Assembly (NCBI GenBank): GCA_934098745.1
Contig: CAKOPG010000022.1
Location: 1 to 16,238, forward strand
Direction of reading: 5' to 3'
Source of the DNA: an uncultured Bacilli bacterium
GTDB lineage: Bacteria > Bacillota_I > Bacilli_A > RF39 > UBA660
DNA: 16,238 nucleotides
The translations under genes and the position numbers were made by a program. The notes below the pieces were generated by a model. It searched no databases. It was given only the letters and a program-made list of their open reading frames with translations, and was not told the DNA's origin. Below are positions 6,187 to 13,518 of this stretch, one piece after another (positions within the stretch are counted from its first letter, which is position 1; the number at the start of each line of letters is the position of its first letter).

Positions 6187-7329
6187 TTATATTTCATAGT
6201 TAGTAATTATTAGATGTTCTACATCTTTTTCATTTCTATTTTTAATACTAACTAAATACTTCTTATCAAATGATTTTATAAAAAAACCATCTTGATTATA
6301 TAAATTATATATGAAATCTGTATTTTTAATTATCAACATAAATTTTGCTTTTGTATGCTTTAAATAATCTCTTAATCTTATTTGATCTTTCTTTCCAAAT
6401 TCATTACCAGCATATGTTGAAAACTCAGTATCGTATGGGGGATCTAAAAACATGAAATCGGTTTCTTTAATTTTTATGCTATTGCAAAAATCTTCAAAGT
6501 CCATGTTATATATTGTAGTATGTGCCATATACTTTCTTAATTTAGTTGAGTTCAAATTTTTAATCTTTTTATCAAAATCTTTTCTATTATAACTAATGCC
6601 ACCATAAGGTACATTAAATTTACCACTGGCATTATATCTAAACATTGAAGCATAACAATATTCTCTTATGAAGTAAAATATTGCGCAATAGAATTCATTA
6701 CTTATTTCTAATTCAATTCTACTGTTATATAGAAATCTAAAATGCATATAGAAAGCACTCTTTAGTGCACACTCTATATTTTCCAGAATATTATCATCTG
6801 TCATTTTTCCGCGAGTATCTTCAATTTTACTCATTCGTTCAATTTTAGATATCATGTTCTTCTTAATTTCTGACAAAAAATTATCAATTCTAATATTAAA
6901 ATGTTCTGTCATAAGTCCATTAAACTCTTCTGCATGTGATAATACAAACTCGTAAATTTTATCACTATAATCAGTTTTAATCTTTTTATTATTTGGACTT
7001 TTTTTCTTTGACAAAACATATCGATTATACAAATTTAATAGTTCTTTTGAATTATCAGCTACAATGTTTTCAAGTAAAACCCAATTGTAATTTATTTCTT
7101 TTAGCTTTTTAATAAATTCTTTGTTATTACTTTTTATCATATTATATAACATTATTAATTCATCAGATTTATCATTAATTATTGAATCTTCACAATTTAT
7201 ATTTAAGTATACAGATCCACCACCTACAAATGGCTCTATGTATCTATTATATTTTTTTGGTAGATTAGATAAAATGATTGGTAATTCTTTTTCTTTACCA
7301 CCAGCCCATTTAATAAATGACTTTTCCAT
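6187..7329 (-). CDS. D12-class (Dam-like) DNA adenine-N6 methyltransferase
   Basis: The product has 380 residues. It transfers methyl from S-adenosylmethionine to adenine N6 and would protect the host site of the adjacent endonuclease. Conserved parts are FIKWAGGK (5-12), the cofactor loop IEPFVGGGSVYLN (31-43), FRYNASGKFNVPYGG (230-244) and the catalytic DPPY (296-299), in the alpha order of Dam/DpnM-type enzymes. Dam is about 280 residues; the extra length is a roughly 100-residue charged helical insert around 85-190, between motif I and the target-recognition region. A Dam-like enzyme would naturally protect a GATC-containing site such as GGATC, so an AlwI-like specificity is the better guess. 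It is first in the operon, from an extended -10 promoter, with AGGTGA before the ATG. Confidence 0.9.
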   Translation of the reverse strand: MEKSFIKWAGGKEKELPIILSNLPKKYNRYIEPFVGGGSVYLNINCEDSIINDKSDELIMLYNMIKSNNKEFIKKLKEINYNWVLLENIVADNSKELLNLYNRYVLSKKKSPNNKKIKTDYSDKIYEFVLSHAEEFNGLMTEHFNIRIDNFLSEIKKNMISKIERMSKIEDTRGKMTDDNILENIECALKSAFYMHFRFLYNSRIELEISNEFYCAIFYFIREYCYASMFRYNASGKFNVPYGGISYNRKDFDKKIKNLNSTKLRKYMAHTTIYNMDFEDFCNSIKIKETDFMFLDPPYDTEFSTYAGNEFGKKDQIRLRDYLKHTKAKFMLIIKNTDFIYNLYNQDGFFIKSFDKKYLVSIKNRNEKDVEHLIITNYEI

Positions 7330-7364
7330 ATACTCACCTGCTTTCTACTTTTACTTGTAATATA

Positions 7365-7373
7365 ATTATACCA
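7365..7373 (-). promoter_or_regulatory. Extended -10 promoter of the restriction-modification operon
   Basis: The minus strand reads TGGTATAAT, a perfect -10 with TG at the extended position, about 36 bases before the methyltransferase start. No consensus -35 is present. Confidence 0.6.
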
Positions 7374-7399
7374 TTAATTCGTATTTTTTCCTATAAAAG

Positions 7400-7429
7400 T
7401 AGACATTATTTATTTATTTTTCTTATAGA
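7400..7429 (+). promoter_or_regulatory. Putative promoter of the 107-aa gene
   Basis: TAGACA (7400-7405), an 18-base spacer and TATAGA (7424-7429) give 5 of 6 and 4 of 6 matches to consensus. It lies about 45 bases before the ATG of the only clear plus-strand gene. Confidence 0.45.
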
Positions 7430-7475
7430 CTTGTAATATTTCTCATTTAGGGTGATAAATAACGTGGAGGTGTCT

Positions 7476-7799
7476 ATGTTAAGAAAATGTACTGATGAAG
7501 ATATAAGTGATGAAGAACGTGAAAAGGTTATTGATCCTTTTTATGAAAACTATGATAGTTATTTGGAAGAATATGTTATTCCTGAAGTTATAGCACTTTA
7601 TATTGCTAGCTCATTTTATAGAAATGCTATGTGGGAAGCAACTTTTAAACAGCATTTCAATTCTGCTTTTGATACGTTTAATCTTATATGTAAGAATTAT
7701 AAAAAAATGAAAGCTGAAGTTATTAAACTACTCAAATTAAAATATTCTTTAGAAATAATTAACGAGGATCCTTTGGACTTCAAAATAATTGAGTATTAG
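7476..7799 (+). CDS. Unknown 107-aa protein, divergent from the R-M operon
   Basis: This is the only well-supported complete gene on the plus strand. The ATG at 7476 is preceded by GGAGG five bases upstream; a GTG-started extension from 7452 would swallow that site. The product begins acidic (CTDEDISDEEREKVIDPFYENYDSYLEEY), has a central helical, aromatic stretch (IALYIASSFYRNAMWEATF) and ends basic then acidic (KKMKAEVIKLLKLKY, then IIEY). No signal peptide, membrane segment or confident helix-turn-helix is visible and the family was not recognised. Its position back to back with a restriction-modification operon, over shared repeats, resembles that of R-M control genes, but there is no sequence evidence that it is one. 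Confidence 0.75.
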   Translation: MLRKCTDEDISDEEREKVIDPFYENYDSYLEEYVIPEVIALYIASSFYRNAMWEATFKQHFNSAFDTFNLICKNYKKMKAEVIKLLKLKYSLEIINEDPLDFKIIEY

Positions 7800-7833
7800 T
7801 GATTGCTAATCTCTTTTTTATTGCACTAAAAAA

Positions 7834-7848
7834 GGCTCACACTGAGCC
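7834..7848 (-). terminator. Strong minus-strand terminator downstream of the STAND gene
   Basis: GGCTCA (7834-7839) pairs with TGAGCC (7843-7848) across a 3-base loop; the minus strand then reads T6 (7833-7828). It is about 380 bases after the STAND stop and may end a transcript that runs through the nuclease relic. Confidence 0.8.
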
Positions 7849-7878
7849 AATAATTTCATCTTTATGGTTCTATAATAT

Positions 7879-7905
7879 TTAGTGGGTGTCAAAAATATCC
7901 ACTAA
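7879..7905 (+). terminator. Plus-strand terminator of the 107-aa gene
   Basis: TTAGTGG (7879-7885) pairs with CCACTAA (7899-7905) around a 13-base loop and is followed on the plus strand by TTTTATTT. A perfect TGGTTTAAACCA palindrome follows at 7928-7939. Confidence 0.6.
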
Positions 7906-7971
7906 TTTTATTTAATAAAAAAGTGCATGGTTTAAACCAATTCTTTGATATAATAAATTTGAACAAATTTT

Positions 7972-8032
7972 TCCATATCAAAATAATATTAGTATATATC
8001 TATAGCTTATATATAATAGATGCAATAAGTAT
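7972..8032. repeat. Intergenic repeat, copy A (partner at 13791-13842)
   Basis: About 50 bases match 13791-13842 with few differences and one 9-base insertion here. The shared core runs from TCCATA through AATAATATTAGTATATATCT to GCTTATATATAATA. It lies just beyond the 3' end of the first nuclease relic. Confidence 0.75.
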
Positions 8033-8046
8033 AATAAAATATATAT

Positions 8047-8240
8047 AATTATTTATTACTAACTATCCTATCTAATTTACTTCTTATAATACTTTCTTCT
8101 CTACTACCATTAGTAGTTAATCTAATTAATGGTATATTATATTTAGATAGTATATTATTCTTTAATATATCTCTTTTTTTTGTTTATTATTTTCTTTATG
8201 ATATTTATATCCTATCCATCTACTTCTATCGCTAATAATG
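8047..8240 (-). pseudogene. DUF2726-like nuclease C-terminal relic, copy 1
   Basis: This 194-bp stretch is nearly identical to 12540-12729. Its frame reads LLAIEVDG and then breaks at a 4-base insertion (GGAT duplicated near 8211). It resumes as GYKYHKENNKQK, breaks again by a 1-base loss in an A-run near 8175, and continues as NNILSKYNIPLIRLTTNGS. The pattern EVDGYKYH-KQKERD-LIR is that of the DUF2726/DUF559-like nuclease domain found at the C-terminus of many large helicases. Copy 1 begins exactly at the 3' end of the STAND gene, whose last codons and stop fall inside the repeat. Confidence 0.7.
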
Positions 8241-11200
8241 CATATTCTCTACATATTCCCTAATTTTGATGTCTTCTTTATATCGTTCTAAATGCTTTAT
8301 ATTTTCATCAATTATTGCTTTATGTTCTAGGTACTCTATACCATTGATGGACTTACTTAAATCTGTTAAATAATTAATTTTATTGTCAATAAGAGGGAGC
8401 TCACTTCCTGTCCAGCTAGAAAAGTATGAATGTAACGGAATTTTTTTAAAATCATTTACATTTGTATTCACCTCTAAAAACTTTAAAACAAAATACTTCT
8501 TTTTGCTTTTAAAACATTCATTTATAATTTCGAATATGAATACAATTTTATCTATATCTTTACTATTTTCTATGATAAACTTTTCAATCCAAATTTCCTT
8601 CCTGTTATTGATTAATTTTTTATCTTCTGTACTTTTTGAAAATACTTCGAATAAATTATGCCTTATTATATTTTTTTTATATGCTTCTTCTACTATTAAA
8701 TTAATATAAAGACTATATTTATCCATTTCCCATATGTTTTTAAATATGTTTTTTACTTCAGATGAATGATAATGACTATTTTCTAAAAGGGTTACTAGTT
8801 TTAAAGCAAAATTTTTATTGTTTTTCAATAGAGCTAACCCAAAATATCCATTTATGTCGGTTAAAGCATAGGAAGATTGTATATAAGCATCTTCTAATAC
8901 ATTAACATTATCAAAACACCTAATAATTTCATTACATACATCGCTATCCGAGTCATAAATAGGATCAAACAAATGAGTTGTTATATTTCCGTGTGATCTG
9001 GCTAGTATTTTTGATACTATCTTTTCAATTATTCCTTTGGATACTTTTTCAAATTTTAAAATGTCATCGAGTCCCAAAATCAATGGATTATCTTTTCTTA
9101 ATTCTGTTTCAATAAAATTTAATAAGCGTTTCGCATCCACTTTATCTAATTGTTGTATATTCAGAAAATAAGCATTAATATATTGTATCACTTTTTCAGA
9201 ATTGTTTTTGGATAGTAATTTATAAATTTTTGTTTTTTTATATTTCGAAAGCAATAAACAAATAATATCTTTTGGAATAATAGAAAAAGGAACATTATGC
9301 AAGTAATATGATTCAAATACATTGATTAAAATATCACAATCTTTTAAATGTACAAATATATCTTGTATAGAACTTTTTATTTTCCAATCATCAAAAAACT
9401 CATTATTAATTTCAATTTCTGATAAGATATCAAATAAATTATCATAGTCTTTTATTTGGTATCCATCTATTAATTTTAATACTTTATTTTTCCTTTCATT
9501 TTCTTCATCTTTCCAATTAAGGTTTCTCATGGCTCCATATTCAATAATTCTCACAATATCATATTTAGTATTCTTTTTATATCCTATTAAACATGGTGGT
9601 TTATCTATTCTTATTAAATCACACATTATTTCAAATCGTTCTAAAATTTTTGATTGTAAAATATTAGGATTAGTCCAATTATTAAAGAAGTATTCACACA
9701 ACACTGGCAAATCAGATATAAATATCGCTACGATTTCTTCATTTTTCGAATACAAGCAGCTCGTTTTTATTATGTTTAAAACTTTGTTCTGATATTGATG
9801 CTGGGAATTATAAATGATTGATAACAAATAAAATATCTTTTTTCTGAAATTATTCAATCCATCTGAAGAAATAATAGGCACTCTTAGCATTTCTATTGAA
9901 TTTTTCTTAACTGAGTTTCTTGTAATATGATGTTCATAATCTAGGTAATTTCTTGCTATATTTAGGAATAATATAATAAAGTTATTTTTATTTGAAGTTT
10001 TATAATAAAAATCAGCTATTTTTTCTATACAGTTTATTTCTCGTTTGTAACCATTTTCGTAACTATATTCATCAATTCCATAACACAACGTAAAAGCAAA
10101 ATAGAAATTAATAACTAAATCCGGTCTTTTTTCAAAATACGAAAGTAACAAATCGATTGCTTCGTCACTATGTTCACTATATTTAAATCCACATAATACC
10201 TTAACAATTTTATCATCTATATTTACATAATTTTTCTTTTCAGTTATATCTTCATCTTTTATTAAGTAGTTTATACTTTCTATATTATCAATTTCTTTTT
10301 TTAAAATTACCAAGGATTTTAGTTGGTTGACAGAATAAAAATGCATCATAAAGCTGAAATCATTTGTATATTTATTTTTTTCCCACACTTTATTTATTTC
10401 ATTATAAATATATTTTTCTGTTTCTTCAGAATAAAACAAATTCATCAGCATATTAATTGTTTCTAATAATCTTTCTATATGATTTGAATATAGTAATTCT
10501 AGTAAACTGCTAATTTTAATTCCCTTTTTTACTATTAAATAATAATATACAATATAATTTCTGAAATTTTGATCATTAATTTTAAATATTCTTTCTTCAT
10601 AGAAATCTATTATTTCATTTTTATACATTTTTTCTAAACATGCTATAACAATATCTTTTTTCTCATTAAATAATTCTGCTATAGTTTTTATTTGTTTTTC
10701 AGAATCTATATCTATTGTTAAAAATAATCCTAATATAAATAATATTTTTAAATCCAACTCACTTATATTCTTTTCCTTTAAAATGTCATTATAATATACA
10801 TCATATATATCAAGAACATTGTTTAAGGACTTTAACTTTTTGGATATGATTCCATTTGCTGCCATTACAGCAATTCTCGGATTATTATTTGATATATGTA
10901 ATATTTTATTTTGATAGTCTTTATTTTTTATTGAAAATTCTTCTTCTAACAATCTTATTATGGACTCTTCATTCATTTCTACAAGTGTGTAAATTTTCGG
11001 TGTTTCTATCCTTTTTAATTCATTTACAATAGATTCCAACAAATAATTTCTAACTGTGGCAATTACTTTTATTTTTGATGTTTCTTTATTCAGATTTACT
11101 ATATCAACCAATAAGTTTAATTCTCTTAACTCATTTATATCATCAATATATAATAAATAATTTTTATCTTTATTTATATAATTTTTTAAGTCCTCGTATA

Positions 11201-11927
11201 TATTTAAACCATTTGATTTGATGTATAGGCTCTCATATTCTTTATTTTTTTTGCAAAACTTAGAGCAAACTTCTAATGCCACTTTTGTTTTTCCAACGCC
11301 TGGTTTACCTGTTACAACTAAAACATTACTATCAGATAGCAAATTATAAATGTCATCAAATTCATTTCTGAAAATAAAATTAATGGATAATGGTGCATTC
11401 AAAGAATCACTATCATATTTTATTATAAAATCATCGAGTGATAATATCTGACCTGTATCTAATTCTAATAACAAATGTTCTTTAGCAATTAATGGATAAT
11501 TATTTTTTAAATCATACGATAATTCATCAATCCCAATTAATTCAATTTCTACACCATTGCAGATCGTTTTTAATTTTTCATTTTGTGTAATTGAAATATT
11601 ATTACTTGAATGACAACATATTATTTTTTTGATTATTTTATCTGATAAATTATTTTTAGCGTAGTTATATATTTTTTTGATATCTTTTTCTAATTTCGAA
11701 TATGGATTAGTCTCATCATGTCCATACATTATTAGTGTATATCCATCTTTCTCATCAACATACGTATCTGGAATTCCTTTGGTTGTTTTGCTGCTACCAC
11801 TATACGTTCCTAATCTTATAATTTTTTTTAAATTATATTTCTTTTGTAAATAATCATCACATAAGTTTTGAAATTGTCCTCCATCTATAGATTTTATTTT
11901 TTGTTGTATAGTATTTATTTTACTCAT
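8232..11927 (-). CDS. STAND NTPase with N-terminal Mrr/Cap4-like nuclease domain (Avs-like defence protein)
   Basis: The product has 1231 residues from the ATG at 11925-11927, with GGAGG five bases upstream; a TTG four codons earlier overlaps that site. Residues about 13-135 resemble the PD-(D/E)xK nuclease domain of large STAND proteins: GGQFQNLCDDYL, GTYSGSSKTTKGIPDTY (PD at 53-54), then KLEKDI. The P-loop NTPase has a Walker A TGKPGVGKTKVA (about 206-217), a Walker B YLLYIDDI (257-264) and an ATVRNY arginine motif (290-295). The remaining ~850 residues are helical and repeat-like, as expected of the sensor of Avs/nSTAND proteins, which bind a phage protein and trigger the nuclease. Oddly, the Glu usual after PD (family V-E-Y-T) is Met here (IMYGH), so the nuclease may be altered. 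The last residues and TAG lie in a flanking repeat. Confidence 0.8.
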   Translation of the reverse strand: MSKINTIQQKIKSIDGGQFQNLCDDYLQKKYNLKKIIRLGTYSGSSKTTKGIPDTYVDEKDGYTLIMYGHDETNPYSKLEKDIKKIYNYAKNNLSDKIIKKIICCHSSNNISITQNEKLKTICNGVEIELIGIDELSYDLKNNYPLIAKEHLLLELDTGQILSLDDFIIKYDSDSLNAPLSINFIFRNEFDDIYNLLSDSNVLVVTGKPGVGKTKVALEVCSKFCKKNKEYESLYIKSNGLNIYEDLKNYINKDKNYLLYIDDINELRELNLLVDIVNLNKETSKIKVIATVRNYLLESIVNELKRIETPKIYTLVEMNEESIIRLLEEEFSIKNKDYQNKILHISNNNPRIAVMAANGIISKKLKSLNNVLDIYDVYYNDILKEKNISELDLKILFILGLFLTIDIDSEKQIKTIAELFNEKKDIVIACLEKMYKNEIIDFYEERIFKINDQNFRNYIVYYYLIVKKGIKISSLLELLYSNHIERLLETINMLMNLFYSEETEKYIYNEINKVWEKNKYTNDFSFMMHFYSVNQLKSLVILKKEIDNIESINYLIKDEDITEKKNYVNIDDKIVKVLCGFKYSEHSDEAIDLLLSYFEKRPDLVINFYFAFTLCYGIDEYSYENGYKREINCIEKIADFYYKTSNKNNFIILFLNIARNYLDYEHHITRNSVKKNSIEMLRVPIISSDGLNNFRKKIFYLLSIIYNSQHQYQNKVLNIIKTSCLYSKNEEIVAIFISDLPVLCEYFFNNWTNPNILQSKILERFEIMCDLIRIDKPPCLIGYKKNTKYDIVRIIEYGAMRNLNWKDEENERKNKVLKLIDGYQIKDYDNLFDILSEIEINNEFFDDWKIKSSIQDIFVHLKDCDILINVFESYYLHNVPFSIIPKDIICLLLSKYKKTKIYKLLSKNNSEKVIQYINAYFLNIQQLDKVDAKRLLNFIETELRKDNPLILGLDDILKFEKVSKGIIEKIVSKILARSHGNITTHLFDPIYDSDSDVCNEIIRCFDNVNVLEDAYIQSSYALTDINGYFGLALLKNNKNFALKLVTLLENSHYHSSEVKNIFKNIWEMDKYSLYINLIVEEAYKKNIIRHNLFEVFSKSTEDKKLINNRKEIWIEKFIIENSKDIDKIVFIFEIINECFKSKKKYFVLKFLEVNTNVNDFKKIPLHSYFSSWTGSELPLIDNKINYLTDLSKSINGIEYLEHKAIIDENIKHLERYKEDIKIREYVENMHY

Positions 11928-11947
11928 TTTTACCTCCAAATAAAAAA

Positions 11948-11965
11948 CTATAATCAGTGTTATAG
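11948..11965 (-). promoter_or_regulatory. Inverted repeat and T-run just upstream of the STAND gene
   Basis: CTATAA (11948-11953) pairs with TTATAG (11960-11965), and the minus strand runs into T6 before the GGAGG site. It may be a weak terminator for the upstream small gene or an operator in the STAND leader. A TATAGT -10-like hexamer overlaps it. Confidence 0.35.
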
Positions 11966-12029
11966 CTTTAAAGTTCTATCTCAAGTATGGCACTTTTTTC
12001 GTTGCTTGTTTGCTATTCTTACTTAATTT

Positions 12030-12386
12030 TTATAAATAATTATTTCTGTTAAAAATTTTATTTACCAAAACACATAGTATTATATATATAATCAAAAATA
12101 TTCCAATTGCAAATTTTATGTCAGTAAATATTTTTCCAATAAGTGTTATTATAAAAGTTAGGATTATATAACTAAATAAATAACCAATGCTGCCCTTTTC
12201 CGGCTCATCTACTCCTTTTGTGTATCCCATTCTAGTTAGCCAAAATGATAGTTTGTGTAAAATGTATCCACCAATTATTATGTTAAACAAGTTTGCATAC
12301 ACTTCTTCCTTAAATAAATTTATATACGGATTGGGTAATAAAAATTGTCTAATCAATGCACTTATCAACTGAATAAATTTAAACAT
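12030..12386 (-). CDS. Small membrane protein next to the STAND gene
   Basis: The product has 118 residues and three likely transmembrane segments, at about 31-51, 66-86 and 90-108, separated by short charged loops (TRMGYTKGVDEPEKGS between the first two). It has no recognised family motif. GGAGG lies 8 bases before the ATG, and an extended -10 (TGTTATAAT, 12422-12414) lies about 28 bases upstream, so it is a real gene with its own promoter. It reads towards the STAND gene, about 100 bases before it, with a weak hairpin between. Within a repeat-flanked segment that holds only these two genes it may be a partner, for instance a membrane effector or tether, but that is inferred from position only. 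Confidence 0.7.
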   Translation of the reverse strand: MFKFIQLISALIRQFLLPNPYINLFKEEVYANLFNIIIGGYILHKLSFWLTRMGYTKGVDEPEKGSIGYLFSYIILTFIITLIGKIFTDIKFAIGIFLIIYIILCVLVNKIFNRNNYL

Positions 12387-12413
12387 TAAAACACCTCCAA
12401 AAAATTATATACT

Positions 12414-12422
12414 ATTATAACA
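12414..12422 (-). promoter_or_regulatory. Extended -10 promoter of the small membrane protein gene
   Basis: The minus strand reads TGTTATAAT, a perfect -10 preceded by TG. A second TATAAT lies at 12409-12404. Confidence 0.55.
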
Positions 12423-12484
12423 TAAGAATAATGAAATTAATATTTTTCCTAATGTTTTTTTTACGCACATATATATTACTTAAA

Positions 12485-12525
12485 AATTGTTAAAATTGCT
12501 ATACCACGTTTTTTTGTTATATAGC
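12485..12525. repeat. Inverted repeat between the membrane gene and nuclease relic
   Basis: In the gap 12387-12539 the only structure seen is GCTATA near 12498 and TATAGC near 12520, extendable with one mismatch around an A/T-rich loop. Its T-run lies in the loop, so it is not a standard terminator. Boundaries are approximate. Confidence 0.4.
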
Positions 12526-12539
12526 GTTGATTTGTCAAT

Positions 12540-12844
12540 AATTATTCATTGCTAACTATCTCATCTAATTTACTTCTTATAATATTTTCTTCTCTACTAC
12601 CATTAGTAGTTAATCTAATCAATGATATATTATATTTAGATAGTATATTATTCTTTAATATATCTCTTTCTTTTTGTTTATTATCTTTTTTATGATATTT
12701 ATATCCATCTACTTCTACCGCTAATAATGGTATTTTACTTATTTTATTATATATTAAGAAGTATATATGAGTATTATGGTGAGAAGTATATTCTCTTTCT
12801 TCTTCTGCTTCTAATGTTTTATTTTTTTTAATATATTTAAAATT
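12540..12844 (-). pseudogene. DUF2726-like nuclease C-terminal relic, copy 2
   Basis: An open frame of about 98 codons follows directly in frame after the TAA of the 180-aa surface protein gene, but has no start codon or ribosome binding site. It reads from KTLEAEEEREYT through HIYFLIYNKISKIPLLAVEVDGYKYH and KQKERD to SLIRLTTNGS and ends at TAA. The pattern is that of the C-terminal PD-(D/E)xK-like DUF2726 nuclease domain attached to large helicases. The position usually held by the first catalytic Asp (H-x-D-F-L-I-Y) is Tyr here, so even this fuller copy is probably inactive. It is the longer partner of the 8047-8240 copy, in the same orientation. Confidence 0.68.
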
Positions 12845-13387
12845 TTATTTATGTTTTCTTTTATATAAGTATACTCCTCCTGATATTACTCCTATACCTA
12901 AGATTGTGTTTATTAAACTATTATTATCCTTTTCATCTTCACTATCATTATCTTCAATATTTTTACTAGTGGATATTATACAACTTCCATCGTCAATCTC
13001 TGCCTTTGGATCATAGTTGTCTGCTGATGGATTTTTACATCCTAGTACATAGTACTCACAAGTTCCGTCATCTTTATTTGCTGATGAGTTATAGTTCTTT
13101 GCTATTTCATCTGTACATCCATATGTATAATAGATACAACTTCCATCATCTCTATTGGCACTAGAATTATAATTACTTGCATTTTTATCTGTACAACCAT
13201 AAGTATAAGTAACCGTTGGCGTACATGTACAACTAGGACTTAAAGTACCATCATTGCAAGCCAATCTTCCAGAACTACTACAACCACTAACACCACCATG
13301 ATGAGAACAACAACCTCTCGTTGCATTAACCTTTAATGGCATCAATAGTATAATGCACACTAAAATTACTATTATTTTTTTCTTCAT
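12845..13387 (-). CDS. Secreted cysteine-rich surface protein with three GCTD/DDGSC repeats
   Basis: The product has 180 residues. A signal peptide (MKKKIIVILV, then hydrophobic to about 20, likely cut after VNA) is followed by a cysteine-rich module (RGCCSHHGGVSGC, then GRLACNDGTLSPSCTC at 24-55). Three 26-residue repeats of the type GCTD-x-A-x-NY-x(3)-A-x(2)-DDGSC follow, at about 64-84, 90-110 and 116-136. The paired cysteines and aspartates suggest disulphides and calcium binding. An acidic linker (NIEDNDSEDEKDNN) leads to a C-terminal membrane segment (158-174) and a KRKHK tail, so the protein is probably anchored with its repeats outside. No LPxTG is present. The start has AGGGTGA seven bases upstream. 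Such repeats are common in Bacteroidota surface proteins and unusual here. Its function is unknown. Confidence 0.82.
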   Translation of the reverse strand: MKKKIIVILVCIILLMPLKVNATRGCCSHHGGVSGCSSSGRLACNDGTLSPSCTCTPTVTYTYGCTDKNASNYNSSANRDDGSCIYYTYGCTDEIAKNYNSSANKDDGTCEYYVLGCKNPSADNYDPKAEIDDGSCIISTSKNIEDNDSEDEKDNNSLINTILGIGVISGGVYLYKRKHK

Positions 13388-13404
13388 TCTATATCACCCT
13401 ACCA

Positions 13405-13450
13405 CAAAAAAACACCAGCACAAAAAATCTATTAAATAGACCTGTACTAG
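13405..13450 (-). terminator. Leader terminator/attenuator before the surface protein gene
   Basis: CCAGCACA (13415-13422) pairs with TGTACTAG (13443-13450), 8 pairs with two G-T, enclosing a smaller TCTATT/AATAGA hairpin with T6 in it. The minus strand then reads TG followed by T7. It lies after the 60-aa gene but also about 20-60 bases inside the predicted leader of the surface protein gene. Confidence 0.6.
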
Positions 13451-13471
13451 CGTCTTTCTTTAACTAATTTA

Positions 13472-13500
13472 AGTATATCAAATTATTTTTATTTATTCAA
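13472..13500 (-). promoter_or_regulatory. Promoter of the surface protein gene
   Basis: TTGAAT (13500-13495), a 17-base spacer and TATACT (13477-13472) with TG before the -10 give a good sigma-A match. Transcription would start near 13465, just before the leader terminator. Confidence 0.6.
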
Positions 13501-13518
13501 TATATTTTGACAAATTTC

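Larger units (their letters stand above)
7344..7439. repeat. Inverted and direct repeats in the divergent promoter region
   Basis: TCTACTTTT (7344-7352) is the inverse of AAAAGTAGA (7395-7403), and ACTTGTAATAT occurs directly at 7353-7363 and 7429-7439. The elements bracket the methyltransferase -10 and the plus-strand promoter, so one protein bound here could control both transcripts. Confidence 0.45.

Noticed and set aside
7344..7405. Miniature IS remnant bounded by AAAAGTAGA inverted arms
   Set aside because: The arms are only 9 bases (11 shared with the IS end on one side), and the interior is explained by the promoter region.
8047..8240. A functional nuclease gene
   Set aside because: It lacks the upstream catalytic part, carries two frameshifts and has no start codon.
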